From Microvirga terrestris (GTDB lineage Bacteria > Pseudomonadota > Alphaproteobacteria > Rhizobiales > Beijerinckiaceae): a stretch of DNA of 34,834 bases. Under the pieces are notes generated by a model. The model did not search any database, was not told the origin of the DNA, and saw nothing but the letters and a program-made list of their open reading frames with translations. Each line of letters begins with the position of its first letter. The first letter of the stretch is position 1. Positions 1-7,982 of the stretch are shown piece after piece. The stretch spans positions 1-34,834 of the forward strand of contig NZ_JADQDN010000019.1 in assembly GCF_015694425.1 (NCBI RefSeq). The letters run 5' to 3'. The position numbers and the translations under genes were made by a program.

Positions 1-360
1 TTCTGCTCGGACGAGGAGGTGGAGAAGGTGGTGGCGCACCTCAAGCGCCAGGGCCGGCCGCAATATCTCGAGGCGGTGACGGCCGACGAGGACGAGGGCA
101 GCGGCCCCGGCGCGGACACGGCGGTGTTCGACCAGGGCGAGTTCGGGGCGCCCAGCGGCGATCTGTACGACCAGGCGGTGGCGGTGGTGCTGCGGGACAA
201 GAAGGCCTCGACCTCCTACATCCAGCGCCGGCTGCAGATCGGCTACAACCGCGCCGCCTCGCTCATGGAGAGGATGGAACAGGAGGGCATCGTCGGCCCA
301 GCCAACCACGCCGGAAAACGAGAGATTCTGCTTGAATCTCATGGGGCAGGAGACGATTAA
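1..360 (+). CDS. ftsK: DNA translocase FtsK, C-terminal end (partial)
   Basis: The frame is open from the first base and ends at TAA 358-360, so only the last 119 residues of a larger protein are present. The visible part begins with SDEEVEKVVAHLK, the linker after the RecA-like motor, and ends with a winged-helix gamma domain (DLYDQAVAVVL ... QIGYNRAASLMERMEQEGIVGP). In FtsK this domain reads the polar KOPS sequences that direct the hexameric motor towards the terminus during septation and chromosome dimer resolution. FtsK is anchored in the inner membrane at the division septum, but the membrane part lies outside the window. The lolA gene follows 100 bases downstream, an ftsK-lolA order that is common in Alphaproteobacteria. 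A GTG at 19 is internal, not a start. Confidence 0.93.
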   Translation, partial: FCSDEEVEKVVAHLKRQGRPQYLEAVTADEDEGSGPGADTAVFDQGEFGAPSGDLYDQAVAVVLRDKKASTSYIQRRLQIGYNRAASLMERMEQEGIVGPANHAGKREILLESHGAGDD

Positions 361-460
361 GCTCCGGCACCGGAACCTTGGCAGCGGCCCTGCGTCATTG
401 TTGAGCTATGCGCAATGGCCAAGCAGCCGTCATGATGGTTCCGGTCAGGAGATTCTTTGG

Positions 461-1387
461 ATGCGTCCCATCCCCCTCGTCGCTTTGGTTACGGCCTTGT
501 CCGCCTGCGCGGGCATCCTGCCGGCCATGGGGCAGGTGCTGCCGATCGAGATGATCCTTCCGCCCGCACGACCGGCCGCCCACGGCTTCAGCCGCACGAC
601 TGCCCCCCTACCGACCGCCTCCTTCCGGAACGCGGGAGTCCCGCAGAATTCGTCTCAGCCGGCCCGGGCGGTGATTCCCAGGCCTGCCAATGCCGAGCAG
701 ATGCTCGCAGCGACAGCGCCCCTGCCGCCGAGCCGACCGGTCATCGAAGAGCCTGAGGCCATCCCTGAGCCCATCGCAATTACCCCTAAGCCCATCGTGA
801 CCGCCTCGGCGATTACTGTGGCCCTCAACCAGCCGCTGCCCAACAGCGTGGTGGTGGAGCGGGCCAATGCCTTTTTCACGAATCTCAGCACCATGGTGGC
901 GGATTTCACGCAGGTCGGCGGCGACGGACGCCGGCAGGGCGGCACGCTCTATCTCCAGCGGCCCGGCAAGGTGCGCTTCGAATATGATCCTCCGGCCACC
1001 CTGCAGGTGGTGGCCGACGGTCGCTCGGTGGCGGTGCGCGACCGCAAGCTCGCCACCCAAGACCTCTATTCCATCTCGCAGACGCCGCTGAAATTCCTCC
1101 TGCGCGAACGGGTCAATCTCGGGCAGGACATCAAGATCACCGGCATCACCAATGACGGCAATGCGGTGCGGATCAACCTGGAGGATTCCTCGACGCTCGG
1201 CGGCACCTCCCGGATTACGCTCTATTTCGACCCCCAGGTGGAGAGCCTGAACCAGTGGCGCATCATCGACGCCCAAGGCTTCCAGACCATGGTGGTGCTC
1301 GACAAGGTCGAGCGCGGCCGCCGGATCGACCAGGACCTGTTCAAGATCCAGTACGAAGCCGTTATCGGCGCCGGCAACAGCCAGTGA
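461..1387 (+). CDS. lolA: LolA-like outer-membrane lipoprotein carrier
   Basis: This 308-residue protein has a LolA fold in its C-terminal half (about 130-300: ERANAFFTNLSTMVADFTQ, GGTLYLQRPGKVRFEYDPP, LYFDPQVESLNQWRIIDAQG). LolA shuttles lipoproteins across the periplasm from LolCDE to the outer membrane. I chose ATG 461 because AGGAG lies 9 bases upstream and the residues that follow form a signal sequence (IPLVALVTALSACAGILPAMG). The open frame extends back to 332 and would overlap ftsK, but that extension has no export signal. Residues 30-118 form a proline- and alanine-rich linker not found in short LolA proteins. LSAC at 13-16 resembles a lipobox, so the carrier might itself be membrane-anchored; cleavage after AMG near residue 24 is the alternative. 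Placement after ftsK supports the call. Confidence 0.85.
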   Translation: MRPIPLVALVTALSACAGILPAMGQVLPIEMILPPARPAAHGFSRTTAPLPTASFRNAGVPQNSSQPARAVIPRPANAEQMLAATAPLPPSRPVIEEPEAIPEPIAITPKPIVTASAITVALNQPLPNSVVVERANAFFTNLSTMVADFTQVGGDGRRQGGTLYLQRPGKVRFEYDPPATLQVVADGRSVAVRDRKLATQDLYSISQTPLKFLLRERVNLGQDIKITGITNDGNAVRINLEDSSTLGGTSRITLYFDPQVESLNQWRIIDAQGFQTMVVLDKVERGRRIDQDLFKIQYEAVIGAGNSQ

Positions 1388-1415
1388 TCAACGGCTGGAA
1401 TTTCTGAGACCCGGT

Positions 1416-1488
1416 GTCATTCCCGGCCGGAGCGTAGCGGAGGGGAAGGGAATCTAACCACGCGCTCAGCGCTATGGATCCCCTTCCC
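1416..1488. repeat. REP-like palindromic intergenic repeat
   Basis: The lolA-xthA gap contains GTCATTCCCGG (1416-1426), AGCGTAGCGGAG (1431-1442) and GGGAAT (1448-1453). The GGGAAGGG arm at 1443-1450 can also pair with CCCTTCCC at 1481-1488, around an inner GCGC-TCA-GCGC. The GTCATT start and GCG-AGCGGAG core recur at 18601-18638, so both look like members of one dispersed palindrome family. Whether it acts as a terminator or only as a repeat cannot be told from the sequence. Confidence 0.5.
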
Positions 1489-1580
1489 GATCCTGCGGAC
1501 CGCCGGAGATAACACGGGGTGCCCTTCCCTCCAGGCGAAATCTGTCGTAGCCGGAAAGGGTCTTCCAAGGGGCCTCATCC

Positions 1581-2396
1581 GTGCAACTGACCGTCTCGAC
1601 CTGGAACATCAATTCCGTTCGCCTGCGCATCGATCAGGTGGGCCGCTTCTTGAAGGAACGTCGCCCCGACATCCTGTGCCTGCAGGAAACCAAATGCCCG
1701 AACGACAAGCTGCCCCTGAAGGACCTGCAGGCCTTCGGCTATCCCTTCGTGGTCCATATGGGCCAGAAGGGCTATAACGGCGTCGCCATCCTGTCCCGCT
1801 ATCCGTTCGCCGAGACCAGCGTGATGGAAATGTGCGGCCGCCCGGATGCCCGCCACATCACCGTCACCTTGAGCCGGGAAGCCAAGGCCGCGGCGGGTCT
1901 GACCATCCATAACTTCTACGTCCCGGCCGGCGGCGACATCCCGGATCCCGACATCAACGAGAAATTCAAGCACAAGCTCGACTTCATGGCCGAGATGCGC
2001 TCATGGGGCAGCAAGGCCAAGCCCACGGCGGGGCCGGCAATCCTCGTCGGCGACCTCAACGTGGCGCCCCTGGAGCACGATGTGTGGAGCCACAAGCAGC
2101 TTCTCGACGTGGTGAGCCATACGCCGGTGGAGACTGAAATGCTCGAGGAGCTGCGCCAAGAGGCGGAGTGGATCGACGCCATGCGGGTCTTACGCCCCGA
2201 GCCCGAAAAGATCTATTCCTGGTGGAGCTACCGCTCGTCCGACTGGGCCGCCGCCGACAAGGGCCGAAGACTCGATCACATCTGGCTGTCGAAGGGCCTG
2301 AAGGAGACGCTCCGCACGATCGACGTCACCCGCGACACCCGCGGCTGGGAGCGTCCCTCGGATCATGCGCCCGTGACGGCGGTGCTGGAGCTGTAG
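1581..2396 (+). CDS. xthA: Exodeoxyribonuclease III family AP endonuclease
   Basis: This 271-residue protein covers the whole endonuclease/exonuclease/phosphatase fold of the ExoIII/APE1 family, which cuts DNA 5' to abasic sites in base-excision repair. Visible family motifs are WNINSVR at the start, LQETK with metal-binding Glu36, NFYVPAGGD with Tyr113, GDLNVAP with Asp158 and Asn160, RRLDHIW, and the C-terminal SDHAP with His262. The length matches the family. The start is GTG 1581, with AAGGGG about 10 bases upstream. The gene stands alone between lolA and a sensor kinase and ends with a TAG. The ExoIII group is clear, but xthA versus a second paralogue cannot be decided from one copy. Confidence 0.92.
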   Translation: MQLTVSTWNINSVRLRIDQVGRFLKERRPDILCLQETKCPNDKLPLKDLQAFGYPFVVHMGQKGYNGVAILSRYPFAETSVMEMCGRPDARHITVTLSREAKAAAGLTIHNFYVPAGGDIPDPDINEKFKHKLDFMAEMRSWGSKAKPTAGPAILVGDLNVAPLEHDVWSHKQLLDVVSHTPVETEMLEELRQEAEWIDAMRVLRPEPEKIYSWWSYRSSDWAAADKGRRLDHIWLSKGLKETLRTIDVTRDTRGWERPSDHAPVTAVLEL

Positions 2397-2461
2397 GCCC
2401 CAGCTACCGAAGAGCATTCCTCGGCTGTTTCCTCGTGGGAAAACTCTGTTATGGTCCTCCC

Positions 2462-3586
2462 ATGACACAAGGGAATGCCGCCGCTCGCGATGAACCGGGC
2501 GCAGTCCAGGACGACAGCGCGGCTGTCGAAGCGATCAGCCGCATCAATGCCGTCTCGTCGATTCTGGAACTTGTTTTGGACAGCACGGGCCTCGGTTTCG
2601 GAGCGGTCGCTCGCGTCACCGAGACCTCATGGACGGCCTGCGCCGTGCTCGACCGGATCGGCTTCGGCCTGCCCGTCGGCGGGACGCTGGAGGTCGCCAC
2701 CACCTTCTGCTCGGAGATCCGCGCTTCAAGCACCCCCATCGTCATCGATCAGGCCAGCACGGACGCAGTTTATTGCACCCACGGGACGCCGAAGATGTAC
2801 GGCTTCGAGAGCTACATCGCGGTGCCGATCATCCTGCGCTCGGGTGAGGTCTTTGGCACCATCTGTGCCCTCGACCCCAAGCCGGCTAGGCTCTCCGACC
2901 CAAAAACCCTCAAGACCTTACAGCTCTTTGCCGAACTCATCGGCTCGCAGCTCGAACTCGATGAGACGCTCGCCGATCAGAGGAAGGCAATCACCCATCA
3001 GACCCTGCTGATCAATGAGCTGAATCACCGGGTGAAGAATACCCTGGCGACCGTGCAGTCCATCGCGTTCCAGTCACTCAGGAACGCTCAGTCCCTGGAC
3101 CATGCTCACGAGAGGATGGAGAGCCGGCTCATGGCGCTTGCGCGCGTTCACGACGTCCTGACCCAGGAACGATGGGAGAGTGCCGAGCTGGAAACGATCA
3201 TTCAGAAGGCGATCCTCCCCTTCGAGGGGGTCGATCTGCAGCGTTTCCGCCTGTCCGGTCCGCCGATCCGACTCCCCCCGCATCAGGTGCTGCCTCTGTC
3301 CATGGCAGTCCACGAGCTTTTGACGAATGCGCTGAAATACGGAGCGCTGTCGGAACCGGCCGGATGGATTGCCATCCGGTGGAACCGTGCCGGAGACGGC
3401 CGGAACCTCGCCTTCCGCTGGAGCGAGCACGATGGTCCTGCCGTCAGCCCGCCGTCCGAGCGCGGCTTCGGCACCCGGTTGATCCAGCGCGGTCTGGCGC
3501 AGGAGCTCGGCGGATCCGTCGAGATCAACTTCAACCCGACCGGCGTGACCTGCACGATCCAGATCCCGCTCACTGAGCCTGCATGA
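2462..3586 (+). CDS. GAF-domain HWE-family sensor histidine kinase
   Basis: This 374-residue soluble kinase has an N-terminal GAF domain (about 25-165, with TFCSEIRASSTPIVIDQAS and SYIAVPIILRSGEVFGTICALD) followed by an HWE/HisKA_2 kinase core. The phospho-acceptor is His189 in ELNHRVKNTLATVQSIA. The HWE signature W-x-E is W320-S-E322 in FRWSEHDG, and the N-box is VHELLTNALKYGAL. Members of this class are abundant in Rhizobiales and often act in general stress or light and redox sensing. No membrane segment or signal peptide is present. The open frame reaches back into xthA, but ATG 2462 gives a complete protein without that overlap. There is no strong ribosome site and no response regulator next to it, so its partner is encoded elsewhere. 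The ligand of the GAF domain is unknown. Confidence 0.85.
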   Translation: MTQGNAAARDEPGAVQDDSAAVEAISRINAVSSILELVLDSTGLGFGAVARVTETSWTACAVLDRIGFGLPVGGTLEVATTFCSEIRASSTPIVIDQASTDAVYCTHGTPKMYGFESYIAVPIILRSGEVFGTICALDPKPARLSDPKTLKTLQLFAELIGSQLELDETLADQRKAITHQTLLINELNHRVKNTLATVQSIAFQSLRNAQSLDHAHERMESRLMALARVHDVLTQERWESAELETIIQKAILPFEGVDLQRFRLSGPPIRLPPHQVLPLSMAVHELLTNALKYGALSEPAGWIAIRWNRAGDGRNLAFRWSEHDGPAVSPPSERGFGTRLIQRGLAQELGGSVEINFNPTGVTCTIQIPLTEPA

Positions 3587-3673
3587 CCGATCTCGTCATG
3601 GACTCAGCCGAAAGCCTTGCCGTCACCCGGCAGTGCGGCTAACCCTCTCCGCTTCATTGGCGGATTTTTGATC

Positions 3674-4585
3674 ATGTACGGCATTGGAATTGTCGGCCTC
3701 GGCACGATGGGCCGGCGCCTCGCGGAAAGCATCAGGGCAAATCACGCCTTCGACATCGTTGCTGCCTACGATCCCGCGGTAGCTGAGACGACGATCCCGC
3801 TGGCCCGCAGCGTCGCGGATCTCGTCGGCAACCCGTCCGTCCGCTGCGTCTATGTGGCGACGCCTCCGCTCACGCATGAGGAGATCGTCAGGACGGTGGC
3901 AGACGCCGGCAAGGCGCTTCTCTGCGAGAAGCCGCTCGCAGCCTCGCCGAATGCGGCCTGGGCCTGTGTCGATGCGGTCACGCGGGCGGGCATTCCGGCC
4001 GCCGTCAACTTTCCCTTCGCAACCGCTCCCGCGGCTGTGCGCCTCAAGGAACTGGTCGGCACCGGGGCTCTCGGAGAAAACCTGTCGGCCCATCTGACGC
4101 TGCGCTTCCGGCAATGGCCCAGGGAATGGCAGCAGGGCGCCGCATCGTGGCTCGCCGGCCCCGAGCAGGGCGGCTTCACCCGGGAGGTCGTCTCCCATTT
4201 CGCCTTTCTGGCCCTGCGCCTGTTCGGCCCGGGGCACTTGGCGGAATGCCGTGTCGAGCGTGGACCTCTGGGCACGGAAACACGGGTCCATGCCGTGCTC
4301 CGGTTTGCGTCCGTGACCATGACCATCGACGCCGCCGTGGACGGCAATCAGGAAGAGTTCAACCGCTTCGAGGTGAAGGGCTCCCGCAGCTCGGCCGTCA
4401 TGAGCGAGTGGTACCGCCTGACCCATGAGAGCGGCGATATCGCGCCCGTTCGGGCCGATGCCGGGCAGATCGCCGAGCTTGCCCTGCTTCTGGACGGCCG
4501 CCCCCACCGGCTGGCGACCTTCGAAGAAGCAGCCCAGGTTGTTTCGCTCATCGAAGAGATTCTGGGATCGCATCGAAAAGAGTGA
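3674..4585 (+). CDS. Gfo/Idh/MocA family NAD(P)-dependent oxidoreductase
   Basis: This 303-residue protein has an N-terminal Rossmann fold with the dinucleotide motif GIVGLGTMGRR, followed by YVATPPLTHEEI and the family hallmark EKPLA. The C-terminal half matches the alpha/beta substrate domain of the Gfo/Idh/MocA group, which oxidises or reduces sugars, inositols and related polyols. The substrate cannot be inferred. ATG 3674 was chosen because the nucleotide-binding strand begins two residues later; the frame is open to 3617 but adds only a non-conserved leader. The gene is monocistronic: a sensor kinase lies upstream and a converging RTX gene downstream, separated by a hairpin. No transporter or sugar-catabolic neighbours are present to suggest a pathway. 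Confidence 0.85.
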   Translation: MYGIGIVGLGTMGRRLAESIRANHAFDIVAAYDPAVAETTIPLARSVADLVGNPSVRCVYVATPPLTHEEIVRTVADAGKALLCEKPLAASPNAAWACVDAVTRAGIPAAVNFPFATAPAAVRLKELVGTGALGENLSAHLTLRFRQWPREWQQGAASWLAGPEQGGFTREVVSHFAFLALRLFGPGHLAECRVERGPLGTETRVHAVLRFASVTMTIDAAVDGNQEEFNRFEVKGSRSSAVMSEWYRLTHESGDIAPVRADAGQIAELALLLDGRPHRLATFEEAAQVVSLIEEILGSHRKE

Positions 4586-4595
4586 GCAACGCCCC

Positions 4596-4620
4596 ATCAC
4601 GGCGATGCCGGAGCCGTGAT
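4596..4620. terminator. Bidirectional terminator-like hairpin
   Basis: ATCACGGC (4596-4603) and GCCGTGAT (4613-4620) form a perfect 8-base stem with a 9-base loop. It lies between the converging stops of the oxidoreductase (4585) and the RTX gene (4645). No T-run follows on either strand, so it may be Rho-assisted or only an mRNA 3' stabiliser. Confidence 0.5.
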
Positions 4621-4644
4621 AGGGCCTGAACGGGCTGCGAGGTT

Positions 4645-6477
4645 TCAGATGATGAAGAAGTCGGTGCTTTGCAAACCAGGCTTCTTGCTGAACTCAGCGA
4701 ATTCCACCGCCTGCCCCTTGCCGGCGCCGTCGGCGTCATAGGAGAGAACGCCCGTCTTCTTGTTATAGACAAGGTAGTCGTTCTTATCCTTGGCCTTTTC
4801 ACCAACAACGAAGAAGCCCTTGTTCAGCTTGCCGGGGCTGGCTTGCGTGCCCTTGCCGAGTTTCTTGAAGATCGTGTTGTCGAGCCAGATCGTGTCATCC
4901 TTGACTGAAAAGTCAGCGACCTTGTCGAAATTCACCTTGCGGTCGGTCTTGGATGAACCGAGTCTGCTGTCAAAGACGAAAAAGTCTGTGCCGGCACCGC
5001 CCGTCAGCACATCATTGCCATATGAGCCGTTCAGTCTGTCGGCACCGGAGCCGCCGGTCAGAACGTCTTTCCCTCTCGTGCCGTTCACCAGGTCGATGAC
5101 ATCGGTCACGTTGATCGTGATCGTCCGGTTGGCGGATAGGCCGGCGCCGTTCAGATCCTTCACGGTGACCTGCAGGGCGTAGGTTTTCGTCGTCTCGTAA
5201 TCGAGCTTGGCACCGGCCTTGATTATGATGGCCCCGGTCACGGCATCGATCGCGAAGGCGGCATTGTCCGTCATGGAGTAACGCAGCTCGCCTGCGGGAC
5301 CATTGTCGTCGGCTGTGACGATAGCGACAGGGGTGCCGGCCGCCTTGTCCTCGGCAATGCTGGCCGTGGTCCCGGTATCCGACGTGAGACGGACATTGGT
5401 GGGGGCTGTATTCGCGGGCGGCGGCTGCGCCCCACCGAAGATTTCAGTTACATATTGAGTGCTCTGCCCCCCCGCGTGGCTCCAGCCGATGACGAATGTA
5501 CTGCCGTCTAGGGGAATGATGCTGGGATCCGTTTGATCGCCGGCTGGCGAGGGTCCGACGAGGATCGGGTCCGTAACGGCCGTCCCGTTGGCCGAGGAGG
5601 TCATCACATAGATATTCTTGTCGCCGTTCTGGTCCATGGTGAGGGCCAGGGCGAAGCTGCCATCGGCTAGTTGCGCGACCGTCGTATGGACGATTGCGCC
5701 GGCCGGCTTGGTGAAGGTGATCACGCCGCCTGATGCCGTGTGCACAGCGTCGAACAGCTGGGCCCGCACGACGTCGGTTGAATTGGTCGCGGAGAGGTCA
5801 TCTTGCCACGTCACGATGAATCGTCCGGCTGCAAGAGCGGTAACAGACGGGTGAGCGTCCACCGCGTTGCCAGCAAAGCGGTCGATGAAAGTGGTGCCCA
5901 AATCGCTCTCGACATGGAGACCACCGACAGGATTGGCATAGATGACCACAGTCTCGGCATTGGTCAGCACGGCCACTGCATGATCACCGTCAACCGGAGA
6001 GACGAGCAAATCCTGCGGTTCGCCCTCGCCGGACAGAATATGCAGGCCATACCAGGGCAGGCCGTCCGCCTGTCTGATGCCCCGGTACAGAATGGCAAGA
6101 TCGCCATTGTCCAGGATACTTACCTTGGGATCCGTCTTCGCACTCAGGAAATCCGTTTCAATCGTTCGGGCAGGAAAGGCTGGAGTGTGATCCGGCCCAA
6201 GGAGCAACATCTTGATGGATCCGCCTTCCGACCAAGTGAGCATATTCATGCTTACCGTGCTGTCCCCGAGAACAACGGCACTGATGTCGCTCAGCTCCAC
6301 GGCTCCGCTGTAGGCTTCGAACGGCTGTCCTCGTAGCGAACCGTCTCCTTCGAAAGCCTGTCCCATCAGGGATTGGCCTGATATCCACAGGAGCAGATAG
6401 CTGCCGTCGAGCTGTCTGACCAAGCTGCCATCCTCGGCAGCGACATCGAAAGCCGAAATTCCCGAAGCCAAAGACAT
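4645..6477 (-). CDS. Cadherin-domain RTX calcium-binding secreted protein
   Basis: This 610-residue protein starts with about 350 residues of repetitive beta-rich sequence (TWQDDLSATNSTDVVRAQLFDA, IGWSHAGGQSTQ). A cadherin-like domain follows (about 356-465: IAEDKAAGTPVAIVTADD, FAIDAVTGAII, DYETTKTYALQVTVKD). From about 466 come RTX nonapeptides (GKDVLTGGSGADRLNGS, GNDVLTGGAGTD). The last ~100 residues match the region that follows RTX repeats in type I substrates and end in DFFII, a typical acidic/hydrophobic tail. There is no N-terminal signal peptide, as expected for type I secretion. I chose ATG 6477 because AGGAG sits 6 bases upstream; the GTG at 6495 lacks a site. No type I secretion genes are in the window. 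The role, perhaps calcium-dependent adhesion or surface coating, is inferred. Confidence 0.83.
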   Translation of the reverse strand: MSLASGISAFDVAAEDGSLVRQLDGSYLLLWISGQSLMGQAFEGDGSLRGQPFEAYSGAVELSDISAVVLGDSTVSMNMLTWSEGGSIKMLLLGPDHTPAFPARTIETDFLSAKTDPKVSILDNGDLAILYRGIRQADGLPWYGLHILSGEGEPQDLLVSPVDGDHAVAVLTNAETVVIYANPVGGLHVESDLGTTFIDRFAGNAVDAHPSVTALAAGRFIVTWQDDLSATNSTDVVRAQLFDAVHTASGGVITFTKPAGAIVHTTVAQLADGSFALALTMDQNGDKNIYVMTSSANGTAVTDPILVGPSPAGDQTDPSIIPLDGSTFVIGWSHAGGQSTQYVTEIFGGAQPPPANTAPTNVRLTSDTGTTASIAEDKAAGTPVAIVTADDNGPAGELRYSMTDNAAFAIDAVTGAIIIKAGAKLDYETTKTYALQVTVKDLNGAGLSANRTITINVTDVIDLVNGTRGKDVLTGGSGADRLNGSYGNDVLTGGAGTDFFVFDSRLGSSKTDRKVNFDKVADFSVKDDTIWLDNTIFKKLGKGTQASPGKLNKGFFVVGEKAKDKNDYLVYNKKTGVLSYDADGAGKGQAVEFAEFSKKPGLQSTDFFII

Positions 6478-6548
6478 CGTCATCTCCTGAGACACGATAT
6501 AATGTTTATCGCATAGCTCAGGAACAGCAAGGCCTGCTTGCAGAACGG

Positions 6549-7055
6549 CTAGATGTCCTTGCCTGGCTCCCCTGGCAACGCAGCCGAGGTGTCCCCGCCG
6601 TCGATGGCGAGAAGCTGCTGGCGCACGCGCTCCAGGCCTTCCGTGAGGCGGGTCAGCTCCTCGGCCATGGCATCGTGGATGGCCGCGGCGGCGTCCGGAA
6701 ACTCTTCCAGCACCCGGCGCATGAGGCTGGGCGTCACGCGGATGATGGCGGAGGGCTCCTGGGCCGTGGCCGTCGCACGGCGCTCGATGCGGGCGAATAG
6801 GGCGGCCTGCCCGACCAGCGCGCCGGGGCCGGCTACGAAGGCGGCCGGCGAGCCGTCCTCGGCAGCATCGAGCGCGATGGCCCCGCGGGTCACCACATAG
6901 CCGCCGTCGGACCGGTCGCCCTTCTTGAACAGCACATCGCCTTCGCGGTAACTGCGGGTCTCCGACGCGAAGGCCACGAGCCGCAGGGCGTCCTTCTCCA
7001 GCAGGTTGAACAGCGGAGCCTGGCTTAAAATTGCGATGTCGTCTTCGAGCGCCAT
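6549..7055 (-). CDS. Cyclic nucleotide-binding domain protein without HTH
   Basis: This 168-residue protein consists mainly of one CNB/Crp-like beta-roll (about 10-120: LFNLLEKDALRLVAFASETRSYREGDVLFKKGDRSD, GYVVTRGAIAL). A short helical tail (MAEELTRLTEGLERVRQQLLAI) could be a coiled-coil dimer helix. No DNA-binding domain follows, so it is not a Crp/Fnr transcription factor; it looks like a free regulatory subunit. The canonical phosphate-binding loop is degenerate, so nucleotide binding is uncertain. It starts 7 bases after the stop of the CenR/OtpR-like regulator and is certainly co-transcribed with it. From memory, the same pairing (a cAMP-dependent kinase regulatory-subunit-like gene with otpR) occurs in Brucella. 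A link in output is therefore plausible but unproven. Confidence 0.82.
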   Translation of the reverse strand: MALEDDIAILSQAPLFNLLEKDALRLVAFASETRSYREGDVLFKKGDRSDGGYVVTRGAIALDAAEDGSPAAFVAGPGALVGQAALFARIERRATATAQEPSAIIRVTPSLMRRVLEEFPDAAAAIHDAMAEELTRLTEGLERVRQQLLAIDGGDTSAALPGEPGKDI

Positions 7056-7062
7056 GAGCTTG

Positions 7063-7749
7063 TTACGGGATCAGCTTGTAGCCGCCCGGTTCCGTCACCA
7101 GGATGCTGGCGTTCGACGGATCGGTCTCGATCTTCTGGCGGAGGCGATAGATGTGCGTTTCCAGCGTGTGAGTCGTGACGTTGGAATTGTAGCCCCACAC
7201 CTCGGTGAGCAGGGTGTCGCGCCCGACCACGGCCTGACCGGCGCGGTAGAGATAGCGCAGGATCGCCGTTTCCTTCTCCGTCAGCTTGAGCTTGGAGCCC
7301 TTCTCGGTGGTGAGCATCTTGGAGCCGGGACGGAAGATGTAGGGCCCGATCTGGAACACCGCATCCTCACTCGCCTCATACTGGCGCAGCTGCGCGCGGA
7401 TGCGGGCGAGCAGCACGGCGAACTTGAAGGGCTTGACCACATAATCGTTGGCGCCCGCCTCCAAGCCCATGACGGTATCGCTTTCCGACCCTTGGGCGGT
7501 GAGCATGATGATCGGGCTGCGGAAGCCGTTCTGGCGCATGACCTTGACGGCCTCGCGGCCATCCATGTCGGGCAGGCCCACATCCATGATGGCAAGATCG
7601 ATGCGGTCGCCCTTCACGGCTTCGATGGCGCTATTGGCCGTCTCGGCAACGGTGACCTGGAACTCGTCATGGAATCCGAGTTGTTCGGCCAGGGTGTCGC
7701 GCAGATCCTGATCGTCATCGACGACGAGGAGGCGGCTGGCATTCGACAT
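7063..7749 (-). CDS. cenR: OmpR-family response regulator, CenR/OtpR-like
   Basis: This 228-residue protein has an N-terminal receiver domain with acidic pocket Asp11/Asp12, phospho-acceptor Asp56 in IMDVGLPDMDG, Thr84 and Lys106 in VVKPF. It is followed by an OmpR/PhoB winged helix (about 130-228) with LTEKETAILRYLYRAG, EVWGYNS and the recognition helix THTLETHIYRLRQKIE. The wording closely resembles the essential envelope regulator CenR of Caulobacter and OtpR of Brucella as I remember them, so the symbol is tentative. AAGGG lies 6 bases before ATG 7749. Two facts support an envelope role: a cyclic-nucleotide-binding gene follows in the same operon, and a divergent gene encodes a cell-wall L,D-transpeptidase. 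No histidine kinase is adjacent, as is usual for this family. Confidence 0.8.
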   Translation of the reverse strand: MSNASRLLVVDDDQDLRDTLAEQLGFHDEFQVTVAETANSAIEAVKGDRIDLAIMDVGLPDMDGREAVKVMRQNGFRSPIIMLTAQGSESDTVMGLEAGANDYVVKPFKFAVLLARIRAQLRQYEASEDAVFQIGPYIFRPGSKMLTTEKGSKLKLTEKETAILRYLYRAGQAVVGRDTLLTEVWGYNSNVTTHTLETHIYRLRQKIETDPSNASILVTEPGGYKLIP

Positions 7750-7982
7750 CTGAAACCCTTCACACGATGAACTGCATGGTGGCTGGAGCGGCCTTTAAAA
7801 GCAAAGAACCCTCAAGCCTCGAGCCGGTTCGTTCGCCCCTTGCGCCGCTCAAGATCCGGATCGAAAATCGCAATCTGGCTTTTACGGCCGTGCGAACCTT
7901 GAGCCTCTGGATCATGCTCGACGCATAAGAGTAGTCATTCCCAGCTTGACAACAAGGGGCGTCCGAGGGCCTTCCACTGCCG

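Noticed and set aside
2168..2461. Extension of the sensor kinase into xthA
   Set aside because: It overlaps the end of xthA by over 200 bases; ATG 2462 gives the full GAF-HWE protein.
7946..7974. Sigma-70 promoter for the L,D-transpeptidase at TTGACA 7946
   Set aside because: No usable -10 box lies 16-18 bases downstream.
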